A DNA stretch of 64,000 bases from JAEINY01 sp942490535 (GTDB lineage: Bacteria; Bacteroidota; Bacteroidia; Bacteroidales; Marinilabiliaceae), in NCBI GenBank assembly GCA_942490535.1, contig CALNXQ010000008.1, positions 1-64,000 on the forward strand, read 5' to 3'. The notes under the pieces were generated by a model. It ran no database searches, was not told the DNA's origin, and worked only from the letters and a program-made list of their open reading frames with translations. The position numbers and the translations under genes were made by a program. This document shows positions 10,757-19,595 of this stretch, piece by piece; the first letter of the stretch is position 1; every line of letters starts with the position of its first letter.

Positions 10757-12397
10757 TTGAAGGCAGATAATCATTACTGCAATATTTTGAGCGAAATACG
10801 TTTACAGGAATTAAAATTCTTCAAGTCAAGCCGTGATTCTTGGAAGCAAAAGCACAGAGAAAAACAGGCTGTAATAAAGCAATTAAAGATTAAAATCCGG
10901 GATCTAATTAAAAGTAGAAATTTCTGGAAGGAGAAAGCTAAAAAGCTGGAGCTTGAATTAAAAAAACAAAAAGAAGTAGCTTTTGCCGGAGAAATGCAGG
11001 GTTACTCTGACAAACCTACTCATACTATTCTTTTTAATAAGGGAACATGTAATAGCCCCAAGCATTTTAGTTACTGCAGCGATTTTATCAATTTTTGTGC
11101 TCAGCTATTTCTTGATGGCAATACGTCGTATCGAAGCTGTGCAAAAATTTGTTCAATACTTGCTAACTTTTATAATGCACCTGCACCTCACTATTCTACT
11201 ATTCGACAATGGGTGTTGCGTTTAGGGTATTACACGTTGCATGAGCCGAAAGAAAAGCGTAATGATTGGGTTTATATAGTGGATTATACCATAACTACAG
11301 GGAAAAATAAATGTTTGGCAATATTAGGAGTATCATTAAAAGATTTACGAAAAAATGGTTTCAATCTTAAGATGAAAGATGTTGCCTTGCTGAATCTAAC
11401 AGTGACTCCAAGGGCAACATGGGAGGTTACTTATAATGCTTTGGTTGAGACAGTAAAACTAACAGGTATTCCCAAAGAAATAATTTCAGATCACGGAGCC
11501 GATGTTAAGAAAGGAATTGAAGAGTTCTGCGCTCTGCATAAAAAAATCACTTACATTTACGATGTCAGCCATCTGTCCGCATGCTGCTTGAAGTCGATAT
11601 TGTCCACTGACACTAAATGGGATAGTTTTTTAAAGCGACTATCCCGTTGTAAACATCAAACCAAACAAACACTACTCTCATTTCTTAGTCCTCCAAGCCA
11701 AAGGGCCAAAGCAAGATATATGAATGCAGAACAAATGATTGGATGGTTTGAAAAAATACTTCAATATCAAGAGCGAGGAAACTTTCTTCTTATAGCTGAA
11801 TCCATTGTTGAAAAACGATTACAATCTCCAAATGCCAATTTGAGTAATTACATTGATGAGGAACTCGTTCAAGAGGCAAAAGAAATGTTTGAGGAGAAAT
11901 TCAATTGGATACAAGAGTATAGCGATGATATAATCGACTATAAACAGTATCTGACAGTGATTAAAACAATAAAGAAAAAAATCATAACAGAGGGATTGTC
12001 CAGGAAAACAATTGGTGGTATAAAAAAAGATATCTCGATAATCAATCTCAACAAGAAGGGATTAGATTTTAGCGATACACTTATGAAGAGATTGTCTGAC
12101 AACATCCCTAAAAATGCAAAATATAAAGAAGCTTACCTTGGGGTATCCGACATTATAGAAAGCTTGTTTGGAAAATACAAATATTACTGCTCGGAAAGTG
12201 CTTTAATGGGCATTACCCAATCAATATTGATAATATCAGCAGCGACACTGCAGATTGACCACTCTTGCATCAATAAAGCTATGGAGAGCAATACATTTAT
12301 GGATATCCATAATTGGTCAAAGAAAACGATTGGTGAATCTGACTTTTCAAAAAGATGTAAGGCTTTTAAACGGAAAGAAAACCTAAAAGTCGCATGA
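10757..12397 (+). CDS. DDE-type transposase, family unassigned
   Basis: The only gene of the insertion sequence. Residues 10-75 are a Lys/Glu-rich coiled coil, followed by a helix-turn-helix-like region (about 105-165) and an RNase-H-like catalytic core. Candidate catalytic acids are Asp176 (YIVDYT), Asp245 (SDHGAD) and Glu468 (IIESLFGKYK); the long gap before the Glu implies an inserted domain. The 546-residue reading uses a TTG start at 10757 that overlaps a TAnnTTTG-like box (TATCTTTG, 10752-10759), and the first ATG is not until codon 80. The true start is therefore unresolved and may be a second TTG at codon 11. Composition is visibly more AT-rich than the neighbouring efflux genes, as expected for a transferred element. 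Confidence 0.85.
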   Translation: MKADNHYCNILSEIRLQELKFFKSSRDSWKQKHREKQAVIKQLKIKIRDLIKSRNFWKEKAKKLELELKKQKEVAFAGEMQGYSDKPTHTILFNKGTCNSPKHFSYCSDFINFCAQLFLDGNTSYRSCAKICSILANFYNAPAPHYSTIRQWVLRLGYYTLHEPKEKRNDWVYIVDYTITTGKNKCLAILGVSLKDLRKNGFNLKMKDVALLNLTVTPRATWEVTYNALVETVKLTGIPKEIISDHGADVKKGIEEFCALHKKITYIYDVSHLSACCLKSILSTDTKWDSFLKRLSRCKHQTKQTLLSFLSPPSQRAKARYMNAEQMIGWFEKILQYQERGNFLLIAESIVEKRLQSPNANLSNYIDEELVQEAKEMFEEKFNWIQEYSDDIIDYKQYLTVIKTIKKKIITEGLSRKTIGGIKKDISIINLNKKGLDFSDTLMKRLSDNIPKNAKYKEAYLGVSDIIESLFGKYKYYCSESALMGITQSILIISAATLQIDHSCINKAMESNTFMDIHNWSKKTIGESDFSKRCKAFKRKENLKVA

Positions 12398-12418
12398 ATA
12401 ATATTTTAAAATCTGTCA

Positions 12419-12435
12419 AAATAATCAACACCCCA
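12419..12435. repeat. Right terminal inverted repeat of the IS
   Basis: A perfect 17-bp reverse complement of 10689-10705, followed directly by the second GTTGAAGAC copy. Confidence 0.92.
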
Positions 12436-12490
12436 GTTGAAGACCAGGCATTACCATTGGCAACTATAGAATAATCAAAAACAATCAAGA

Positions 12491-13606
12491 GTGATACAAA
12501 CCGACAAGCCAGCAATCATGACCAAACAAGACCGTATGCTACATGAAATGTTATCTTTGCACAAAACTAGTGTAAGCGATCTCTTTATGTCTGGAAATCC
12601 AAAATATACGTTGTTACGTTTGAGCATTGTCACATTCATTGCTGTTCTGATCTTGTTTGTGGCTGACCTATTGATGACCCCTTTTGAGCCGTTTCATGAT
12701 TTCATCCCATACATTTATGCCATTGTAGCCTTCAACTTAGTAAGCGAAGGTAACATCCTGATCAACCGGTATTTTGACACCCATTCGCCCTGGTTTTTCA
12801 GAGTGCTACCTCGCATCATCAAACAACTCAGCTGGAGTCTACTGTGGACTGTTATTGTTGGCATCATCGCTTATTTAGTGGTTCCCAAGAAACAATATGA
12901 AACTGGCCTTTTCATGAAAACATTTAGTCTTGTTTTTATGTTTGGTGCCTTGTTTGTACTCATATTTAATGCCATTCTGTTTATCCGGAGTTTTATCCAC
13001 AACTGGAAAACCTCCTTCGAGGAAAATGAAAAGATTAAACGTGAGAAGCTGAAGTCAGATTACATGGCCCTGCAAAACCAGTTAAACCCTCATTTCTTAT
13101 TCAATAGCTTAAGTGTTTTGATTTCGGAGATCCGCTTCGATCCGCCCAAAGCAGAGGAGTTTGCCCGTAAAATGGCTGAAGTGTATCGCTATGTATTGCA
13201 ATGCAAGGACGTGATGACCATATCGCTGAAAAAGGAACTCCAATTTATCGACAATTACATCTATCTGCACCAGATAAGACTGGGTGGGGCCATTCATTTG
13301 GAAGTGAAGTTGAGCGATGGCGGGCAGCAAAAAATGATACCACCGCTCACCTTACAGCTCCTGGTAGAAAATGCGCTGAAGCACAATAAAGTCAGCCTGA
13401 AGGAACCACTAACCATTAGCATTAGTAATGACACTGCCGGTCAACTCGTGGTGACCAATACGCTTCAAACAAAAAAAACAACCTACAGCACAGGGACTGG
13501 ACTTAGCAATCTGGCAGAGCGGTACCGCTTACTCTCCGGCACGGAAATCAATTTCGGCGAAGATCAGAATCTTTATAAAGTGGTTTTACCTTTGCTTGAA
13601 GAATAA
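12491..13606 (+). CDS. LytS/YehU-family sensor histidine kinase
   Basis: A membrane sensor kinase of the His_kinase (PF06580) type. About four membrane segments (residues 43-62, 73-92, 113-132, 146-167) are followed by a short linker helix. The phosphoacceptor motif NQLNPHFLFNSL has His201, and the ATPase domain has the N-box near 290-300 (LVENALKHN) and a GTGLSNLAERY glycine box near 335. There is no extracellular sensor domain. The 371-residue form starts at GTG 12491; ATGs at 12518, 12536, 12548 and 12587 are alternatives, and a TATCTTTG -7-like box at 12551-12558 would favour 12587. It pairs with the LytTR regulator downstream. Before the IS arrived it lay about 54 bp after tolC. Confidence 0.9.
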   Translation: MIQTDKPAIMTKQDRMLHEMLSLHKTSVSDLFMSGNPKYTLLRLSIVTFIAVLILFVADLLMTPFEPFHDFIPYIYAIVAFNLVSEGNILINRYFDTHSPWFFRVLPRIIKQLSWSLLWTVIVGIIAYLVVPKKQYETGLFMKTFSLVFMFGALFVLIFNAILFIRSFIHNWKTSFEENEKIKREKLKSDYMALQNQLNPHFLFNSLSVLISEIRFDPPKAEEFARKMAEVYRYVLQCKDVMTISLKKELQFIDNYIYLHQIRLGGAIHLEVKLSDGGQQKMIPPLTLQLLVENALKHNKVSLKEPLTISISNDTAGQLVVTNTLQTKKTTYSTGTGLSNLAERYRLLSGTEINFGEDQNLYKVVLPLLEE

Positions 13607-13674
13607 AACTAATACCATCATAAAGCCTTACGCAATTAACTTTATACTTTTACCTTTTCACTTTCATATCCATT

Positions 13675-14439
13675 ATGCGCATCCTGATTATAGAAGATGA
13701 GATTCCTACTCAACGGCTGCTGGCAGGTACTTTAAACCAGCTCCGGCCAGACTGGGACATTGTAGAATGTATTGGCACCGTGGAGGAGTCGGTTGAATGG
13801 CTGCAACACCACCCCCATCCCGATCTTATTTTTTCGGACATTCAACTGTCGGATGGCACGTGTTTCGAGATTTACGAACAAATCATGCCCGAATCCTTCG
13901 TTATCTTCACTACGGCCTTTGACGAATACGCCATTCAGGCCTTCAAGGTCAACAGCATTGATTATTTGTTGAAACCGGTCTCCCTGGAGATGCTGGAGCA
14001 AGCCATTCTAAAGTTTGAGTCCTTACCTTCCAATCACCAATCATCTATGGCATTAAACATGGATGAGCTGGCCGATTCATTAATGAGTGGGCAAAAAAAA
14101 TACCGCTCACGTCTCTTGGTAAATACAGTAGATGGCTTTTACAAAATGAATGTGGATCAAATTGCCATGTTCTACAGTTCGCAAAAAGTGGTGACGGCCA
14201 TCACCCGGCACAACGAGAGCCATGTCATTGATTTCACCCTGGATAAACTGGAAAAACAACTGGATCCAACCCTATTCTTTCGGGTGAGTCGCCAATTTAT
14301 CCTGCACATTGATGCCATCACTAAAGTAGAAAACTGGTTTAATGGCAAGTTGGTCGTAAAAACTAGGCCCGAAGCAGTAGAGAAAATTGTGGTCAGCCGT
14401 GAACGCGCCAGAGTTTTTAAGGAGTGGATTAATCAGTGA
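13675..14439 (+). CDS. LytTR-family response regulator
   Basis: A 254-residue cytoplasmic regulator. The receiver domain (1-120) has the acidic pocket Glu7/Asp8, phosphoacceptor Asp55 (FSDIQLSDG) and the KP motif in SIDYLLKP. The C-terminal LytTR DNA-binding domain spans about 145-254. It is the obvious partner of the LytS-type kinase 68 bp upstream. Position suggests control of the efflux operon, but no match to a LytTR site was recognised with confidence. The ATG follows a TTACGCAATTAACTTTATACTTTTACC-like AT-rich stretch (quoted here only in part: key bases TATACTTTT) that may hold its own promoter. Confidence 0.92.
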   Translation: MRILIIEDEIPTQRLLAGTLNQLRPDWDIVECIGTVEESVEWLQHHPHPDLIFSDIQLSDGTCFEIYEQIMPESFVIFTTAFDEYAIQAFKVNSIDYLLKPVSLEMLEQAILKFESLPSNHQSSMALNMDELADSLMSGQKKYRSRLLVNTVDGFYKMNVDQIAMFYSSQKVVTAITRHNESHVIDFTLDKLEKQLDPTLFFRVSRQFILHIDAITKVENWFNGKLVVKTRPEAVEKIVVSRERARVFKEWINQ

Positions 14440-14778
14440 GGGCAAAAGGGAAATGGGAAAAACAAGTAGGTATAAGAAACTTAAATATCCCGAGGATTCT
14501 ATAAATACTTTATCTGAGTGCCCTAATCCGGCATTTTTCTTTTGATTTCACTTTCGATTGCTTTCACCTGACAGTTCTCACCTTTCAATCACAACTTTGA
14601 GCCATTAAAAGGGTATGAATCACCTTTCAAATATCTATAATTACCTTTCAATCGATAACTTCTCCGATTCCCCTACCAAATTAATGGGCTTCATTGGCAA
14701 AATGAAAGTGCTCATGAACAGTTTCGAAAGCACTCGTCAAGAAAACCATACCTATCGTTTCTTTTATCCCCCAAAACA
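14440..14778. other. Intergenic region with three CACCTTTCAA-type direct repeats
   Basis: 339 bp separate the convergent regulator and AsmA-like genes. Near-identical (C/T)ACCTTTCAA(T/A) motifs lie at 14579-14589, 14621-14631 and 14642-14652, the last two exactly 21 bp apart. No gene or clear terminator is visible. Confidence 0.4.
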
Positions 14779-16068
14779 CTAAAAGGGCAATCCCTGAACC
14801 TTTGGTTTTCCAAGGCTTCCATAAATATTCAGTGCAATGGTATTGCCTTCGCGAGGAAAGGCACGGCCCATCATCATTTCAATGGTAGCTACTCGTCCTT
14901 CTAAGCCGGAATCCAAAATATTAACGCGTAACTTAGCATTTTCAATTTGAGAGAAATTAAGGTTCAGCGGATTCAATTTCACCACCCCTTCCAAGGATGC
15001 ATTAAGCAAAGAAGATTCCAGGCGGACATCTTTAATGACTAACTCATCGCTTTTTATCGTTGAGTTGATAAGTAACTTATTAATGACTATTTCATTGAGG
15101 GATACTCCCAATAATAGACTTTTAGTATCCATCTCCGCTTTCTTACGCCCGGCATAGCGAACCGACAAATCCTCCATCACAAAGGAAAATTCATTATCCG
15201 ATCGGGTACCAATCATTTTCTTATCTGAATCATAGGCCATGTTGCCTTTGAATGAACCGTTCATTTTTGCCAGACTGAAACGACCTGTTTTCTCTGCTCT
15301 TCCCCACTCTAACTTATCGGGCAGCAATTTAAACTCAGTGTCTGCATCTACAGCTATCAATTTTGCCGATTCAAATCCATCACCGCTATATTCCCAGGCA
15401 CCTTCTGATTCATAAGAAAATAGGGTTGACTGTACAGTAACATCGTTAAATACCAACTTCTTTTGATTGGGTAAATACTCAATGGACAGCACCCCCTTGT
15501 CCACAGTACTCCACAGCGCTTGCTGATCCTGTGGTATACCCAGCTGCGCGAACAAATCGTGTGCGGTGAGTTTTAAATCTTTTACGGAAAGGGTAATGTT
15601 CTGCTTTGTGGAAGGAAATTTAAGATCCAGCTGATCTATATCTGCGCGTGTTAGCTGCCCATCAAAATCCACTACTGTTTCGCTGATGTTGATACGCCCT
15701 TTGGATGGCGTGGAAAGGACTTGCAAATCATGTGCTTTTAGGCGGAAGGATTGAATTTCTTCTACCTGCTTAGAGTTGACCAGACGAAGTGCTTCCTGAT
15801 AGGGCATATCCACTTCTATTAAAAGGGATGAGAATTCTTGCTGATGCTTCCGATCAACCAATTTGACACCTTTCAATTTTATTTTAGATAACAAAGGATT
15901 GACCGTGACCTCCTCAATGCTTATCTCTTTGGGATATGGCCCCTGCTGAAGCGCTACTTCCAATTGATTTTTCAGTTTAATGCCCAAGCTATTACCCAAC
16001 ACTAAATTTCCAACAAACAGACCTGCACCTAAAACAGCCACAATAACAACTACAATTTTCGCTTTCAT
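14779..16068 (-). CDS. AsmA-like envelope protein, function unknown
   Basis: A 429-residue protein with one N-terminal membrane anchor (residues 4-24). The remainder alternates short beta strands and phrases such as INKLLINSTIKSDELVIKDV and LNISETVVDF, resembling AsmA/DUF748-type repetitive beta-groove proteins of the periplasm. The family is linked to envelope lipid homeostasis in proteobacteria; that role is only an analogy here. No enzymatic motif is visible. It stands alone, with 36 bp to the upstream acetyltransferase gene, so the two may be cotranscribed. Confidence 0.6.
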   Translation of the reverse strand: MKAKIVVVIVAVLGAGLFVGNLVLGNSLGIKLKNQLEVALQQGPYPKEISIEEVTVNPLLSKIKLKGVKLVDRKHQQEFSSLLIEVDMPYQEALRLVNSKQVEEIQSFRLKAHDLQVLSTPSKGRINISETVVDFDGQLTRADIDQLDLKFPSTKQNITLSVKDLKLTAHDLFAQLGIPQDQQALWSTVDKGVLSIEYLPNQKKLVFNDVTVQSTLFSYESEGAWEYSGDGFESAKLIAVDADTEFKLLPDKLEWGRAEKTGRFSLAKMNGSFKGNMAYDSDKKMIGTRSDNEFSFVMEDLSVRYAGRKKAEMDTKSLLLGVSLNEIVINKLLINSTIKSDELVIKDVRLESSLLNASLEGVVKLNPLNLNFSQIENAKLRVNILDSGLEGRVATIEMMMGRAFPREGNTIALNIYGSLGKPKVQGLPF

Positions 16069-16104
16069 CCTTTATTCATAAATCAATTGAAGATGCGAGT
16101 ATAA

Positions 16105-16590
16105 CTATTTAATCAACAATTCCCAATAGCCAACATCGATCCATTGGTTAAATTTATTCCCTACTTCCTTGAGTTGTCCGGCTTTTTCAAAGCCCAATTT
16201 CTCGTGTAAGGCCACACTGGCTGCATTGGGCAGCGAAATGCCACCAATGACCGCATGTATATCTAATCCTTTCAGCCGTTGCAACAACTCCAGATAGACT
16301 TTGGTTCCAATGCCTTTACCACCGGCATCAGGGGCCAGATATACAGTACTTTCAAGTGTTTGTTTATACGCACTCCTCATTTTCCAAGCTGTCGCATAGG
16401 CATACCCGATCACTTGCCCCTGCTCCTCATATACGATCCAGGGCCATTTTTCCTGTGTCAATTGAATGCGTTGTTGCATTTCCTCCATTGATACAGCTGT
16501 TTCTTCAAAAGTAGTAATGGTGTTTAACACATAATGGTTGTAGATGCCGCAAATAGAGGGCACATCGTTCAAAGTGGCATTTCTGATCAT
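16105..16590 (-). CDS. GNAT N-acetyltransferase, phosphinothricin-acetyltransferase-like
   Basis: 161 residues covering a whole GNAT domain. The N-terminal pattern (RNATLNDVPSICGIYNHYV, then TFEE) and the acetyl-CoA-binding GGKGIGTKVY loop near residues 93-102 match the Pat/Bar/YncA subgroup, which acetylates small amines or methionine analogues. The acceptor substrate cannot be predicted. The ATG at 16590 gives a normal family length. Neighbouring minus-strand genes are unrelated in function. Confidence 0.85.
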   Translation of the reverse strand: MIRNATLNDVPSICGIYNHYVLNTITTFEETAVSMEEMQQRIQLTQEKWPWIVYEEQGQVIGYAYATAWKMRSAYKQTLESTVYLAPDAGGKGIGTKVYLELLQRLKGLDIHAVIGGISLPNAASVALHEKLGFEKAGQLKEVGNKFNQWIDVGYWELLIK

Positions 16591-16637
16591 TGGGTCATTG
16601 TTTTTCCTAAATACGTGGATGAAAATACAATTTACTT

Positions 16638-17585
16638 TTATTTAATTTGTTTCAAGGTCAGGTAGACTTCATCAATAACCTGCCCCATCCGCTTTATATC
16701 CAGTGTTTCCATGCAGTCAGTAGGCTGATGGTAATGGGGATTTCGATAATGGGCGGTATTGGTGATCATCACAGCACTAAATCCGAAATGCCAATAATTG
16801 CGATGATCCGAAAAGTCAATACCTGGTATTGATTCCACACCTTTAAAGGATTTGGTCTCAATCAACCCTTGCTTTTTCATCAAACGTATAACCTGACGAC
16901 CGAACTTCCCATTCCCGTATTTCTGCACCACAGTTATAAAATCACCTTTGCTACCATAAAATAATTTGAGAAACCTGGCCGGAAACCTCTGTGATCCTGC
17001 ATCATCACTAAAATAACCAATCATCTCCAAACAGATCATTCCCTTTACCTCCACTTGCCGATCTGCTAATGATTTGGCATGAATGAAACTCCCCATATTT
17101 TCTGAACCAAAAAATGGAGGCTCTTCCAATGTATAGGCAACCAATTCAATTTGATACTTTAGTGTATCCTCTTTAAGCAAGCGGGCTAATTCAAGTAAAC
17201 CTGCCACTCCACTGGCGTTGTCGTCGGCACCTTCCTGCTCGCCACACACATCGTAATGAGCACCTACAATAATCTTTGGTGCATCCTTGGGGCCGATACG
17301 AGCGACCACAATTTTAAATGTATCGGGCCAAACTTGGTAGTTCTGATAAAAGACGGTGTCGCAATTAATAGCGAATTCACTGTAAATATAATGAGCTACT
17401 TCGTTGAGTGTTTCCAGATTTTCATAGTTGCGACTGTACACAGTTTTAGAAATCTGATTTAAATCTTGCTCAATTCTTTCGATACTTGCCAAACAAACCG
17501 ACTGACCTTTGGATTGACATCCTGAAATGAAATAACTGATTACAAAACAGAAACAGACAACTTTTTGAATTGACCGGATAGGCAT
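16638..17585 (-). CDS. M28-family metallopeptidase lipoprotein
   Basis: A 315-residue zinc aminopeptidase-like protein. It has a lipoprotein-type signal peptide (FISGC, Cys23), so it is probably anchored to the envelope. Zinc and catalytic residues are visible: His110 and Asp112 (GAHYD), Asp121-Asp122 (GADDNASG) and Glu154-Glu155 (TLEEPPF), with a late His in TAHYRNPHYH. M28 enzymes remove N-terminal residues from peptides. The upstream DUF6090-like gene ends four bases before this start codon, implying cotranscription and perhaps translational coupling. Confidence 0.9.
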   Translation of the reverse strand: MPIRSIQKVVCFCFVISYFISGCQSKGQSVCLASIERIEQDLNQISKTVYSRNYENLETLNEVAHYIYSEFAINCDTVFYQNYQVWPDTFKIVVARIGPKDAPKIIVGAHYDVCGEQEGADDNASGVAGLLELARLLKEDTLKYQIELVAYTLEEPPFFGSENMGSFIHAKSLADRQVEVKGMICLEMIGYFSDDAGSQRFPARFLKLFYGSKGDFITVVQKYGNGKFGRQVIRLMKKQGLIETKSFKGVESIPGIDFSDHRNYWHFGFSAVMITNTAHYRNPHYHQPTDCMETLDIKRMGQVIDEVYLTLKQIK

Positions 17586-17588
17586 TAC

Positions 17589-18209
17589 TTATATTTCTTC
17601 GATGATATGGGGAAACTTTTTAGACAATAAAGAATCAACCTTTAAAGCCTCATTCAAAAAGTTTTTACAACTCCCTTTCAGATCCCTTGAATGAGCTCTA
17701 TATTTCCGCTTAACATCCTTTTTATTGTCATAAACGTATTCATTTAACAAATCAATCCCTTTCATGAAAAACTGCTCCTTCAACTCTGCGGACTTTTTAT
17801 TCATTGACAGATAAAATACTAATTCATAATTGATCTTACTTACCAGATCGGATTGCATTAGAATTTCATAACCTGTAAACGATGGGGATTGGAATTGCAA
17901 TCCCCCATTCTTTCCAATTATTTCATTAATAGAAATAGATTCATCATTTAAATAATGGGAAAAAGTATCCACATGATGTGCAAAATGATCGATTTGATTC
18001 TGACACTGCTTAATATTCAACTTATTATCCTGATATATGCTTCTCACCACTTCATTGATAAACTCTTTCTCGCGCGAACTTTCTTTCCAACTATTCAAAG
18101 CCAAGGCAACCAAAACACCCATGAACGCGGCTGAAAACTCCAATATTACTTTTTTCAAACTACTTTTTTTCGCCATGTACTGACGCAAATTAAAGCGTAT
18201 CTTTCTCAT
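17589..18209 (-). CDS. DUF6090-like single-pass membrane protein
   Basis: 206 residues: a basic N-terminus, one membrane helix around residues 24-43 ending in ALNSWKE, then a long charged helical domain outside the membrane. The layout (KK..ILEF..F.GV..AL.LN.W) is that of the DUF6090 group common in Bacteroidota, whose function is unknown. A second member lies at 53507-54187. The gene ends four bases before the M28 peptidase gene. Confidence 0.7.
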   Translation of the reverse strand: MRKIRFNLRQYMAKKSSLKKVILEFSAAFMGVLVALALNSWKESSREKEFINEVVRSIYQDNKLNIKQCQNQIDHFAHHVDTFSHYLNDESISINEIIGKNGGLQFQSPSFTGYEILMQSDLVSKINYELVFYLSMNKKSAELKEQFFMKGIDLLNEYVYDNKKDVKRKYRAHSRDLKGSCKNFLNEALKVDSLLSKKFPHIIEEI

Positions 18210-18237
18210 CGGTTTGATTCTTTCTATGACAAATATA

Positions 18238-18783
18238 TTAAAACTCCCTTTTCAATAAACTGTATATCTCCAGGTCAGTAAACTGATCGCCGGATAACAA
18301 CTCACCATCGCGTTCCACACCCTCCAGTTGAAAATTGAGTCGCTGAGGAATATTTTTACTTTTCAAATTGCCCACAGCACATTTTATTTGAATGCGATTG
18401 ATACCCAATTCTTCAAATGCGAACTGACACATTCGACTGACCGACTGAGTCACAATGCCTTTTCCCTGCATCTCTTCACTCAACCAATAGCCAATTTCAG
18501 TTCGCTGATTGGTTCGATCAGTGTCCTTAAAACCAATCAATCCGGCAAAATTTCCTTCGTACAAAATAACAAAGACATGCTCCCGTTTATCTGCACTCAC
18601 CTCCACCATGGATTGTATAAACCGGAAAGTATCGGCTTCCTTATGGGTAAAAGCGACAAAGGGCAACCATTTCCCCAGATAATCACGCTGAGTGTCTATG
18701 GTTTCAAAAATAGCGGACGCATCAGATGTTTGAATTTGCCGGAGCACAATGGACTTGGTGACAGAAATTGTTTTAATATACAT
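18238..18783 (-). CDS. GNAT acetyltransferase, RimJ/RimL-like
   Basis: 181 residues from the ATG at 18783; a TTG two codons earlier is less likely. The sequence has the RimJ/RimL layout: LRQIQTSDASAIFETID at the start, GLIGF in beta-4, and the acetyl-CoA loop EEMQGKGIVTQSV near residues 108-120. Members acetylate N-termini of ribosomal proteins or other amines; the target is unknown. The next upstream gene starts 23 bp away in the same direction. Confidence 0.87.
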   Translation of the reverse strand: MYIKTISVTKSIVLRQIQTSDASAIFETIDTQRDYLGKWLPFVAFTHKEADTFRFIQSMVEVSADKREHVFVILYEGNFAGLIGFKDTDRTNQRTEIGYWLSEEMQGKGIVTQSVSRMCQFAFEELGINRIQIKCAVGNLKSKNIPQRLNFQLEGVERDGELLSGDQFTDLEIYSLLKREF

Positions 18784-18805
18784 CGTCAATTAATAATTAG
18801 ATCCT

Positions 18806-19276
18806 TTATTTTGAAAACTGTGAAATGGAAGCTGCCACAAATGCCTCCGGCATGCTGCTGGCCTGGGCTATTTCTGAAGTGCTTAATCCTTCGTGATGCA
18901 AGCGGTAACAGAGAAACTCCATGGACTCCCCGATCTCGATGATATGCCGATCCGGATCATAAACACGAACGACACGCTGGCGCCAGGGTTGTTCCCGTAA
19001 TTCATGCACCAATTCAACGTTATGAAGCTTTAGTTTTTGAACCAGAGGTAACAAGTCATTCTCCTCAAAATAGAGCTCAAAATTATTGCACCCGGGCTGA
19101 ATGGGCTTACCATCAATCAACGCACCAAAATGCGATTGCAGGTGAATGGCAAAATCTCCCTGATAGGTCACATTCTCACCAAAATCATATTTTACCGTTT
19201 GATTCAATACCTGCTCGTAGAAATGACGGGCACGGGGCATATCCTGGACGACGATTAGAGGGCAAATGAATTTCAT
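18806..19276 (-). CDS. VOC-family (glyoxalase/bleomycin-resistance-like) protein
   Basis: 156 residues. One vicinal-oxygen-chelate module pair occupies residues 1-115 (CPLIVVQDMPRARHFYEQVL, then VVRVYDPDRHIIEIGESM). The Glu at the end of the second beta-alpha-beta unit is a typical metal ligand. A short C-terminal helical tail (SEIAQASSMP) looks like a partial helix-turn-helix but is too short to bind DNA alone. Substrate unknown. Confidence 0.85.
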   Translation of the reverse strand: MKFICPLIVVQDMPRARHFYEQVLNQTVKYDFGENVTYQGDFAIHLQSHFGALIDGKPIQPGCNNFELYFEENDLLPLVQKLKLHNVELVHELREQPWRQRVVRVYDPDRHIIEIGESMEFLCYRLHHEGLSTSEIAQASSMPEAFVAASISQFSK

Positions 19277-19595
19277 AGACTAGTTAGGTTTAATAATTAC
19301 ATCTGCTAAATAAGCAATTTAATAGCTTATTTCATGAAAGATCTCTGGATTTTAAGATAATAGGCAAGAGATGCTTTCATCATGGCATCATTTTTAGGGT
19401 TGTATATAAAACCCTTTCGGCGGTTGATAACCCCGGAAGCGGTAAAAACAATAATCAAGCTATCTCCTGTTTAGGTAGTATATAAAGGCTTGAGGACTGT
19501 GCCTAACAGTCAAACGTGTATCTGAACATGCCATAAAAAACCTGCACCAATAGCTGATGCAGGTAATGATAATATCTCAATCTATTTCAATCAAC
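19277..19595. other. Intergenic region, no gene seen
   Basis: 319 bp between the VOC and PhnA genes. Only the PhnA terminator (19533-19564) is recognisable. Confidence 0.5.
19533..19564 (-). terminator. Rho-independent terminator after phnA
   Basis: On the minus strand CCTGCA pairs with TGCAGG (19541-19546 with 19558-19563) and is followed by a run of six T. Confidence 0.8.

Larger units (their letters stand above)
10680..12444 (+). mobile_element. Complete insertion sequence with 17-bp inverted ends and 9-bp target duplication
   Basis: The element runs 10689-12435 (1747 bp). The left end TGGGGTGTTGATTATTT (10689-10705) is matched perfectly by its reverse complement at 12419-12435. GTTGAAGAC flanks it directly on both sides (10680-10688 and 12436-12444), a 9-bp target-site duplication. 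One gene fills the element. Perfect ends, identical duplications and an intact transposase point to a recent insertion. I cannot assign it to a named IS family from memory. Confidence 0.92.

Noticed and set aside
18328..18942. 204-codon plus-strand frame
   Set aside because: It is antisense to a well-supported acetyltransferase and VOC gene and shows no protein-like pattern.
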